Shown here one piece after another: positions 1-9,320 of a stretch of DNA of 39,164 bases. The DNA lies in assembly GCA_946803715.1 (NCBI GenBank), contig CAMPET010000019.1, positions 547,138-586,301 on the forward strand, given 5' to 3'. The DNA comes from Beroe ovata. Taxonomy: Eukaryota; Ctenophora; Nuda; Beroida; Beroidae. Made by a program: the position numbers and the translations under genes. How positions within the stretch are numbered: position 1 is the first letter of the stretch; every line of letters begins with the position of its first letter. The notes beneath the pieces are model-generated. The model ran no database searches. It was given only the letters and a program-made list of their open reading frames with translations, and was not told the origin of the DNA.

Positions 1-41
1 CACACACACACACACACACACATACATACACACACACACAC
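1..41. repeat. (CA)n microsatellite at the window edge
   Basis: Almost pure CA dinucleotides with one CATA interruption; the array probably continues outside the window. Confidence 0.9.
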
Positions 42-299
42 AAACCCTCTCTCCCTCCCTCTATGCTGCAGTAGTACGTCGTGTTGCTGTTGTTTGTCAG
101 TTGAATGCTGTTCTCGAGAAAAGCATTTCCAGACGGCATAGTGATAGACTTAAGTTACGGACTCTATAAGTTGAATATAGCACACAATAATCCGACAACA
201 GGAATGTGTTTTTTCCTGATGCGCTGTTGTGTTCAACCTCTCATGTGAGTAAGAAGTTGATTGAATTTGAATCTCGATCTCTCATTTGATTGTAGGTAT

Positions 300-3200
300 A
301 TGTCTAGCATGACAACCGTGTCAACGACCTCATTTGGAACGACGCTGTCCACCTTTACTACCGGTCCCACGATCTCATACTCTGGTTACACTTACTACTC
401 AACTATCGGTTAGTTAACCCCTCCAATCCCACCACCACATGTCTCATATGCTTGTCCAATGTCCAATCATGTGTCCCATCATGTGTCCCATCATGTGTCC
501 CATCATGTGTCCCATCACCTGTCCCATCATGTGTCGCATCATGTGTCCCATCACCTGTACAATCACTTTCGCTAGATTACCACTCCACATTAATCCGTGC
601 ACCAAACTTTGAAAGAATAACTCGGATTAGAGAGTTAACATAACAGTCGGGAAAGATATGCTACTTTGCAGCTGCAAGCATTCTTGAAATAAGTTTCTAT
701 TGTTGGTAAACGCACAATCTGACCCCTCTTCATGTAATAATTTCAGTATCGGGTGCTGGGAATGAGACTGCAGTCGCACCAGGAGGTTACAACAGAGAGG
801 TCGAGATATTCCTGGTGGCCCTATTCATCATTCTCACCATCTTCACCATTGTCGGTATGTGTGTGTGAACTGTGTGTTCTGTGTTTGTATCCGTCTGTCT
901 GTCTCTCTGCGTCTGCGCGTGTCTGTGTCTGTGTCTATCTGTGTCTGTGTCTGTGTCTGTGTCTGTGTCTGTGTCTGTGAGTACGACGCGACCCAGTACA
1001 ACCAATAATGACGTTGTCCTGTCATCACTCCTCCAATATCTCACTGATTGGCTCACTGTCACTGACAGACGAATCAATGATTACTATCACGAATTTGTGT
1101 CTGGAGGTTAGTTGTTTTTATCCGAGATTAGGAATGTGTTATCAAGACTATGCCATGTCGGATAATCAGCACATGATGCCCCCGTCCCCCACTCAACACA
1201 TGATACCCCCGTCCCCAGGTAATGTGCTCGCTTTAACGGTTTTCTCGAGGATCCCCCTTTCAAAGACAGTGTCTGTTATCTTCTTCACTAGGTGAGAATA
1301 TAGCTCATATCTGCACAACACGTTTGTGTGTGTGTGTTTGTATGTGTGTTTGTATGTGTGTGTGTCCAAAGCCATACATTTCCATTGGTGTTGTGATAAG
1401 TAGTCAATAACTCAATTAAGACATTGTCAAATGACATCATCCTATCACAATGTTCAGTTTCAATAAACCAGTATCCATGATCCAGCGCATCAAAACCTCT
1501 CTAATAGAGGCACCATAACATCACTGTCATCACTTTCTGTGAATATGCGTGTGGATTCCGCATCAGAAACCGGTGAATGTGGACCTCCGATCTACAACAA
1601 TTATTTACAACCACCTAACTAACTGGTGAATGTTTCAGCATGGCCGTGGCCGATCTACTGAACGGTGTATTCGTTATGCCGTTCTCCGTGTACAGTCTTA
1701 TCAACGAGAGTCGGAATATACCGGGTTTACAGTATGATAACCCGCATGAGGTGCTTCATACGACGCTGGTCGACTATTGCACTTTTTCGGGTAATCGTTT
1801 GTGTTGTCAGGGTGTTGTTAGGGTGTTGTCAAGGTGTTGTCAGGGTGACGGAGTTATCTGGATGTGTGTTGTTGTTGTTAAAGTGTATGTTGTCAGCCGA
1901 GATTATGTCATGTCATCCCAAATTTCCCGGAAAATCGCCCTTCTATTCCCGGAAACTAAAACTATCTCATCTCCCAGGCATTATAACGAATACCTCAGCA
2001 AAAGCAGCTCTATTCACACTCATACTCATATGGTGAGTGGAAATATGATGAGCATGCCTTTTTCCGGGTTTTATATGAGAACTATCATTCCGCATTCTGA
2101 CATGTATCTGGGAAACGACTAGCTGTCACCAGTGTCTGTCACACAAGGTGAACCAACATCACATGCGAATTACTGGCAGTGACGCATTCTGACGTTTACA
2201 ATTGCTAGATTTACCAGCTTGTTGCCTTATTGCGGCTATCTCAAAGTTCACATCGGAAAACTTTGTCGTTAACTGTCAAGAACCAATTGAAAACTTCCTC
2301 TCTGTGTGAACAATAAACAATACTGTCACTACACAAAACTGCTATAAAACAATACTGTCACAGAACAGTACCAACCATGTTACAATTGCGTTAGATCCAA
2401 TTTAAGTGTCCCAATGGTCCGGCTCCCCATCATCCCCATACCCACCATTCCTCATCCACCGTCACCACTCACCACTATCTTTCTCCCTANTGTCACCAGT
2501 GTCTGTCACACAAGGTGAACCAATATCACATGCGAATTACTGGCAGTGACGCATTCTGACGTTTACAATTGCTAGACATACCAGCTTGTTGCCTTATTGC
2601 GGCTTTCTCAAAGTTCACATTAGAAACTCTGTCGTAAACTGTCAAGAACCAATTGAAAACTTCCTCTCTGTGTGAACAATAAACAATACTGTCACTGAAC
2701 AATACTGCCATCAAACAATACTGACACTGGACAGTACCAAACATGTTAGGTAAAGTTGCGTTAGATCCAACTTAAGTGTTTCAATGATTGGTCCGGGTCC
2801 CCATCATCCCCATACCCACCATTCCTCATCCACCGTCACCACTCACCACTATCTTTCTCCCTAACCACTCTCCCTCCCTCCCCGGCCCCCCACCACTCTC
2901 CACCCCTCCCCGGCCCCCAAGTCACCACTCGCCACCACTCTCCACCCCCACCACTCTCTCTCTTCTCCTCAGTTTTGATCGGTTTATCTCTGTTCACGAC
3001 GCACTGCGAGTCCACACCGTCATGACAGTGCGGAATAGCGCTCTCATGGTCTCGATCAGCTGGTTCCTGGCCCTGCTCCTCGCACTGTTCCCCTACTTTG
3101 TGCCAGATGTGATCGATCCCGTGCAAAATAGGATAATTTCCCACAACTACCGCTACATCCAACTTTCTACCCAGGTTTGTGTGTGTGGGTACCTGTGTGC

Positions 3201-5789
3201 CACTGTTTGTTTGTATGTGTGTATGTGTGTGTGGGTGAGTCTGTGTATTTATGCGTGTGGCTGGTTGTTCGAAATATTTCCTGGTTGAAATATTTGTAAC
3301 GCAACACGAAATTCCTAGCATTCCATTGGACAGATGGTATTTATGACTAATAGTATTACTATGACTGCAAAAGTGCATGATGCAATTATTCGAATATTAT
3401 GCTCGAAGGGCATTACTAAGATGGATGATTTTAAGGCATATTAATATCTGTGACGCCATTACGAGACTTGTTCCCGATGACTGTGTCACAAAACACGATT
3501 GTTGCCATGGAGACATGGTTACCAATCATAGACATGGTTACCAGTCATTGGTTGCCATATAGACATGGTTACCAGTCATTGGTTACCATGGGGACATGGT
3601 TACCAGTCATTGGTTACCATGGAGACATGGTAACCAGTCATTGGTTACCATGATCCAATAACTCCTTGTTTCAGTGTACTTACCGAGTTGAGTGGCTATT
3701 CAACATCAACAATCTGTACACGGAGGAGTTTTTCGAGGCGATGCGTAACAGAGAGGGATACGTGTATCCTGTAAATCTCAATGTAGCCTACTTCTTCATC
3801 AACATCCTCCCTATTGTCATTCCAACGTGTCTCATTGTATTTTTCTGTAAGTACACTGAGCTCTATTCTACAGAAAATGACGTCATCACCGGGTGTCACC
3901 ACTAGGTGTTATTACCAAGACGTGTATAAATGTCACCGGAACGATCACCTGACACCTCCAGGTGTTGCTGTCATTGTGAAGTTGAGGAGGATATTCAACA
4001 ACTCCAAGAGGATAATCCAGCAGATAGAACCTCCTGAGCAGAAGAAAAACACGTTCAGAGAATCATTACAGTTGAAGGAGTTACCGACTCTCAGTTTCAA
4101 GAGGAAACAATCGGAAAAACCTGTCGTCACAAAAAGGGTGGGAAGTCACGGTGCATAAACTTATCAATATATGTATCACAACAAAAACGCGAAAATCAAT
4201 GGGACACACCCACACCAAAAACGGCCATAAACTATTTTACATAAGGCATACGAGAAATAAGTTTTCTTGGCCTATTTTTTGACGTCGAATTCGAATCTGG
4301 AGGAATTTTTGACATAACTCATCAGAAAATTCAATGTGAATCACGTCCACTTTGGTGCATCACTGGTACCGATCACACCTTCTTCACCAGCTTTCTTGTT
4401 AACTAATACATACATGACATAATACACTGCACATTCATCAACCAGTGTTTTTCTCCAGGTACCGGCACCCATAGAGGCTGGGTACAGAGAATTGCAGAGT
4501 GGTTCCGCTCTCTCAGACAGTCGGAGTAATGAAGAACAAGTCATCATGAGGAGTAGACGACCATCACGGAGAATAACACTGGTGAGACATGATCATTATT
4601 ATGAAGGAGTAATCATTTAGGTATGGTTATTTGGTACTGTTGGTGAGTTCTGGCTGTGGGTACCTAGCGTTCAAGGAGCAGTTATAATACTCATTGTGCT
4701 ACACAGGTAAACATGAATGCAGCAAAAGACTCCACAATCAGAGGAGATAGATGGAGTCAGATTAGCGTGAAAAGTTTGCGGAGGAAAACTAAAGCAGACA
4801 ACCAGAAGAAAGCCATTAACACTGTGATAATGATGCTGCTTTTCTTTGTGTTTTGCTATGCACTTGAATGGATCTGCATTCTCAGTAAGTAATTATCCCA
4901 TAACATTTCTTTGACCATGACTGCAATTATGTGCAAAATAGCTGATACTCCTCACCAATCACCATATTGATGCTCTAATATGAGGAACAAGTTGCATGTA
5001 TTGAAATACAAGTGATGATTGATACTTGACACATTATGTTCAGAAGGTGTAGACAAGTTATTTCATGCATAGTATGGCTCTAACCAGTAGAAATCAGGGC
5101 ATACTATGGCATCAAACACAATGTTGGGCAATCAAAAGTGTTCTCCTAATTCATCCATCATTCTCGCTGCCAGTTAAATACTTCCTTGTAATATATTGAG
5201 GTTTAGATACATGGCAAAGTCAATTCATACTGTCAAACATAGAATGTTTCCTCCACACTTGTGAAACGTACTCCATACGCTATAGCTCTTCATATTTTCA
5301 GGTGCAGTGTTCATATATGCTGGAGCAACACACAACTTTCTCAACACCCTCAGTTCCAGTTCATACTTCGTGACTTTCATCACAATAATGAAGTATCTCA
5401 ACTGTGCAGGAAACCCTTTCTTATACTACTTCAGAATGTCTCAGTTCCAGAAAGAAGCTCGTGACATTGGTCGCACCTTCTCAGGAAGCAGTTTCATGAA
5501 ACACAGGAATTCATCTGTAGGAAGGTAGGTATTTTGGCTTCTATCACAGAACTCCTATTACTGACATGTTAATGTACATTAGGAAACTTATGATATTGAA
5601 AAGATAATTCAACAGTCAATAGTCAACATAGTTCAGTGCAACTATGAGATGTTATATCATTGCAGAATGTTCGTAAATGGGAGGAGGGGCTATGCACAAG
5701 TTCATGGATTGCCCAAGTCATCAGCAAGCTCAAACAGACTAACCTCATCCCCTAGTCAGAAATATAAAGTTTCAAAATTCAACAAATGA
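300..5789 (+). CDS. Class A (rhodopsin-like) G protein-coupled receptor, 12 exons, 564 aa
   Basis: Seven-transmembrane receptor of the plasma membrane, ligand unknown. Exons: 300-408, 747-854, 1219-1291, 1639-1790, 1978-2032, 2973-3174, 3675-3846, 3962-4137, 4459-4581, 4707-4884, 5302-5524, 5666-5789. All junctions are GT-AG and phase-consistent, giving 565 codons with stop. A Thr/Ser-rich N-terminus without a clear signal peptide precedes TM1 (about 56-82, GN at 73-74). TM2 holds AVADLL with D102. C144 lies exactly 25 residues before R169, matching Cys3.25 and Arg3.50, and DRF (168-170) replaces DRY. W196 fits 4.50, and C234 is the extracellular-loop-2 cysteine. TM5 is about 268-291, the third intracellular loop is about 130 residues, and TM7 ends in NPFLY (487-491). 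TM6 reads FCYAL where CWxP is usual, so Pro6.50 is missing. Position 3.32 is not Asp, which argues against a monoamine receptor. The ATG at 300 follows a possible acceptor, so an upstream exon is possible. Confidence 0.92.
460..560. repeat. 12-bp minisatellite (TGTGTCCCATCA)
   Basis: About eight tandem copies of a 12-bp unit with small variants such as CCTG for TGTG lie in the first intron of the GPCR. Because the unit is a multiple of three it keeps a Cys/Val/Pro/Ser reading frame open, but the flanking GT-AG signals place it in an intron. Confidence 0.85.
856..980. repeat. TG/TCTG-rich microsatellite in GPCR intron 2
   Basis: Mixed TG and TCTG repeats start immediately after the donor site. 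Similar TG-rich tracts follow other donors in this gene (1321-1362 and 3175-3240). Confidence 0.85.
2122..2870. repeat. Direct duplication of about 370 bp abutting a single N at 2490
   Basis: Sequence from about 2122 to 2489 recurs from 2491 to about 2862 with few differences, and the N sits exactly at the boundary. Both copies share the TGTCACCAGTGTCTGTCACA start and the CTATCTTTCTCCCTA end. This looks like two unmerged alleles or contig ends inside GPCR intron 5. It does not affect the coding exons. Confidence 0.8.
3498..3655. repeat. 31-bp minisatellite with ACCATGG/GGTTACC motifs
   Basis: At least three exact-period units (GACATGG at 3562, 3593 and 3624), plus degenerate units upstream, lie in the GPCR intron before the TM5 exon. 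Each unit carries a GTTACCATGG half-palindrome and an ATTGG box. Confidence 0.85.
4185..4342 (-). repeat. Degenerate copy of the 545-bp repeat family found at 25745-28330
   Basis: Segments such as AAAATCAATGGGACACAC, CCTATTTTTTGACGTC and TCTGGAGGAATTTTTG match the reverse complement of the tandem units in the FKBP2 intron. The copy is shortened and diverged and sits in the GPCR intron between the two ICL3 exons. It shows that the family is dispersed and not only a local tandem array. Confidence 0.7.
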
Positions 5790-5964
5790 CCTTACCTTGA
5801 ATATTATGGAAAACCCTAGTATGACTATTATTTCAAAGATTCATTTGATGCAAACAGCTTCCAGTGAAGAAATATCTTTTCCATTTTCCAAATTCTTAAA
5901 ATGGAACACTGTAACATTTTTATGTCTTCTAGTTTTTATTAATTTGTATGCAAGTTGACTTGTT

Positions 5965-5970
5965 ATTAAA
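5965..5970 (+). terminator. PolyA signal ATTAAA of the GPCR gene
   Basis: The common variant ATTAAA lies about 175 nt after the GPCR stop codon in AT-rich sequence with T-rich stretches downstream. It is the only good candidate before the repeat region starts. Confidence 0.5.
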
Positions 5971-6046
5971 GTTTTGATTTACGTCTCTCTTATTCTTCGA
6001 CTGACTCCATATTATAAATCAATTATAATTTACCCTTGTTCTCACG

Positions 6047-6820
6047 TTGCGTGACCAAACCTGCCGCGCGTCGCACAGTTTGAGGTCCGCGCGCACAGCG
6101 CAGCGCGTGTCTATTATTTTGTATTTACGCGTTCCACGTCCTCTGGAAAGAAGGAGTGGCCTCTGCTTCTCGCGCGCGCCTTCATCGAATGCCTCCGATG
6201 AACGCGCGCGCAAGAAACAAAGGTCAGATGAAATCTGACAAGTAGTTTTATATTCCCGCGCTGCGTGAGCCAAATACTCAGCGCTGCGTGACCCAAATAC
6301 TCCGCGCTGCGTGACCCAAATACTCCGCGCTGTGTGACCCAAATACTCCGAGAGCGCTGCGCGTCTACGACTTTTCAGTTCACAGAGCGAGTAGAACAGG
6401 CCCTGTTCTACNATTATTTTGTATTTACGCGTTCCACGTCTTCTGGAAAGAAGGAGTGGCCTTTGCTTCTCGCGCGCGCCTTCATCGAATGCCTCCGATG
6501 AACGCGCGCGCGAGAAACAAAGGTCAGATGAAATCTGACAAGTACTTTTATATTCCCGCGCTGCGTGACCCAAATACTCCGCGCCGCGCTGCGTGACCCA
6601 AATGGCAAATACTCCGCGCTGTGTGACCCAAATACTCCGAGAGCGCTGCGCGTCTACGACTTTTCAGTTCACAGAGTAGAACAGGCCCTGTTCTACTCAG
6701 TGAACTGAAAAGTCGTAGAAAGTTTCTACGACTCGACCTTTCAGTTCTAAGAAACCACGGAGACGCGCAGCGCGCGCGAAGTATTCGGGTCACGCAGCGC
6801 GGGAACATGTGCACACATGC
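6047..6820. repeat. GC-rich inverted-repeat complex with 23-bp tandem motifs
   Basis: Sequence unlike the surrounding AT-rich DNA. A unit of the form CGCGCTGCGTGACCCAAATACTC is repeated about five times at 6257-6360 and again at 6553-6650, and appears inverted at about 6766-6806. A 67-bp palindrome (6653-6719) lies between the inverted copies, so the whole stretch folds back on itself. Sequence at about 6112-6411 is repeated from 6413, across a single N at 6412, probably an assembly overlap. No open frame here looks coding. It may be a fold-back or MITE-like transposable element. Confidence 0.7.
6653..6719. repeat. 67-bp near-perfect palindrome
   Basis: The arms pair around a single central C at 6686 (GAGTAGAACAGG-C-CCTGTTCTACTC) and extend outwards as TCTACGACTTTTCAGTTCAC against its complement, with one mismatched pair. 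It would extrude as a long hairpin. Confidence 0.9.
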
Positions 6821-8130
6821 CATGCATGCCGTATTTGCGCGTGCGCCGTGCACTGACACTGACAGATAACATACTATTACTTGATATTGCGGTAATGCGG
6901 CATGATAAAAAAAATAAAATCAAAAAGTTATCTGACCTCTGCACAGTTGACAGTGCACGCCGCACACTCTCTTTTTGATTTTCGGCCGCGGAACAGAGCA
7001 ACTGCTTAAGGCCAAGGTCAGATGACATCTGACAATTCTTTTATTCTTACAACTACAAGTCACAAGATGAAGTGCACGCAAAAAAGTGGACACAGGTCAG
7101 GTAGCACCTGATGGTGGCAAGACAGGTTTGCAAAAAAACAGTGGTCAGATTACTCCTGACAAAACAATGCTGAGTTTTCTGTCAAGTCAATGCATCTTGG
7201 TCATGGCGGAATTTGCTCTCAATTTCATTTTCAATTTGCCAGATTTGATCTCGCATCTGCCTACTTTCATCCTTTTTCTTACTGAAACTCTCAGTTTATC
7301 GAGTTTTTCTTTTACAGTTCCCCAGCAAACAGCTGAATGGGTCAGATGAATCCTGTCTATGTGCAATGGCAAATGGGATTTGATAATATTGCGTCAATTT
7401 CCAAATCCTAAAGTTAAAAGTTAATCAACTACTCCATCCTACCATAACTATAAAAAAGCGATCCAATAATTTATAACACTTGGTAAGTAACAAACTCATT
7501 CTCGTAACTCAATTGTGATAAAATTCACAGATCGGGAATTCAAGCAACAGAAAATGGAATTGCAATTTAATCACAAGTTTAAAACAAAAGATTCTCCCAG
7601 CGCCACGTTGAATATTTTTAACCAAAACTTTATGAAATCTACAAACTGCTATATGCGCGAAATATAAATTGTAATTCCAAATCCAAAGAAGATAAAACTC
7701 GGAACTTACTTGAGAAACGTCCCTTAATCTCCAAATTTGAATCATTCAAGAATTTGGATGATTGGATTTTAACTTTAAAAATCATATTACTTCGGAAGAT
7801 TTGATCATGATCATGCTATTGCTAGTCCAATTGCAACACCTAAATTCAAGAATGAAAGTCTATCGTTGAGAAAATACTGAATTAAGTGCTGGATTGGATT
7901 CTCGACTGAAGGTGCCCGTGCATTGGCATTGGCAATCTGCATCGATACCAATGCCCCCAAGATCAGGAGTGAACAACAAATTCGGGATTGAAGTTAGGGA
8001 CAGCGTGACTGTGTATCAGCCCACATTAATTATGCCGGAGAGATGAGAGAACTATACTATCATGATGATATTCCAAAAAGGGGGAGACTGAAAATCATGG
8101 CGCGATATACGGCTGTGGTCGTGGATCATC
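6820..8130. other. No gene recognised; AT-rich sequence with small fold-back motifs
   Basis: I see no coding exon here. Short fold-backs of the GTCAG...CTGAC type occur at 7017-7033, 7097-7111 and 7144-7160, and similar ones at 6223-6239 and 6523-6539. The rest is unremarkable AT-rich DNA with poly-A runs around 6905-6925. Confidence 0.5.
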
Positions 8131-8132
8131 TC

Positions 8133-8138
8133 TTTATT
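8133..8138 (-). terminator. PolyA signal AATAAA (minus strand) of the CTLL gene
   Basis: TTTATT on the plus strand reads AATAAA on the minus strand, about 80 nt after the TAA at 8218. Confidence 0.6.
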
Positions 8139-8217
8139 ATATCGGCTCGGGGCGCTGCGGTTTCTGTACATCCTAATTGAGGTTTAAAACAATATTCAAG
8201 TTAATACCATCATAGAT

Positions 8218-8989
8218 TTAGAGGAGAGTACAGGACTTCGCTTTCTTCGACTTCTTCTTTCCCTTCCCCGCTGCCTGAAAATGGTTTTTTATTCAACGTT
8301 CTGACCCACATCAAGCTTGCAAAAACAGTGCCAGGCGCCAATTTTCATCTGCGCTAGTATAGCCGGATAAAACATCTGACATGTCAATCTCATTCTCAGT
8401 GCGCGATAAAGTGGACAGATAACATAAGTATAACACCAACATACGGCAACAGAATTTCAAGTGAACTTACCGGCGTTTCTTCTGATGGTCCGGCTTCGGT
8501 AACCTCTGCTTGCGCTTCTTGATCTTCTGTTGGAGCAGCGTCAACTGGCGCTTCTTCTGCGGGCGCAGCCTCGACTGGCGCTTCTTCTGTGGGAGCAGCC
8601 TCGACTGGCGCTTCTTCTGCGGGTGCAGCTTCGACTGGCGCTTCTTCTGCGGGCGCAGCCTCAACTGGCGCTTCTTCAGCAGGCGCGGGTGCTTCTGCAG
8701 GCGCAGCCTCGACAGGCGCTTCTTCTGTGGGAGCAGCCTCAACTGGCGCTTCTTCTGTGGGCGCAGCCTCAACTGGCGCTTCTTCTGCGGGCGCAGCCTC
8801 AACTGGCGCTTCTTCTGCGGGCGCAGCCTCGACTGGCGTTTCTTCTGCGGGCGCAGCCTCGACTGGCGCTTCTTCTGTGGGAGCAGGCGCTTCAGCGGGT
8901 GCAGGCTCCTCTACACCATTCTCTGCGGGAGCTGCTTTAACTGGCGCTTCCTCAGTAGCAGGGACTTCTTCAGACACAACATCAACCAT
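8218..8989 (-). CDS. Pro/Ala/Glu 10-residue-repeat protein with polybasic tail and CaaX box (CTLL), 191 aa
   Basis: Two exons: 8989-8471 and 8274-8218, phase 0, with good donor (GTAAGT) and acceptor (CCATTTTCAG). The ATG at 8989 has an excellent Kozak context (GCAGCCATGG). The first exon encodes about eleven copies of a decapeptide of the type EEAPVEAAPA. The second adds a lysine-rich stretch (KGKKKSKKAKS) ending in CTLL, a CaaX box whose final Leu predicts geranylgeranylation. Polybasic plus prenyl is the membrane-targeting arrangement known from Rho and Ras tails. The acidic low-complexity body with a basic lipidated end recalls BASP1/GAP43/MARCKS-type membrane proteins in composition only; I see no homology. 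The frame is also open upstream to a possible phase-2 acceptor before 8999, so this could instead be the 3' end of the gene starting at 13834. No known family recognised. Confidence 0.72.
8540..8900 (-). repeat. 30-bp coding minisatellite
   Basis: Tandem 30-bp units (CTTCTTCTGCGGGCGCAGCC on the plus strand, then TCGACTGGCG) encode the decapeptide repeat of the CTLL protein. They vary at a few third positions and at Ala/Thr. Two half-units (EAPAPAE) interrupt the array. Confidence 0.9.
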
Positions 8990-9320
8990 GGCTGCTGCAC
9001 TAGGGGGGTAAGTTGGGGTTACAATAACATACGCGGGGTCATGATAGCAGAGTGTGAAAATGAAATGAGGATTTGGGGGTTGCCGCGCATAGGGGGTGGG
9101 GGGTCGTGATGGGGGTTGTGAGACTGAGAATATGCAGGCAGGAGCTAGTCGTGGAGTCTGACCGATAGTGTCATGGAGTTAGAACTATTTCACGATCAGA
9201 GAATCGAGAAATGAATATCGTATACGGTGCAAGTCGATTCGAGAAGCAGAAAGGTGCCAAAGCTGCAAAATAAAGAGATTCTATAAAACCCACTCAAAAA
9301 CAGATAGACGAAAGTGATAG

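Noticed and set aside
8510-9011. Plus-strand open frames over the 30-bp minisatellite
   Set aside because: They are antisense frames of the repeat; the minus frame has the Kozak start, the splice signals and the CaaX exon.
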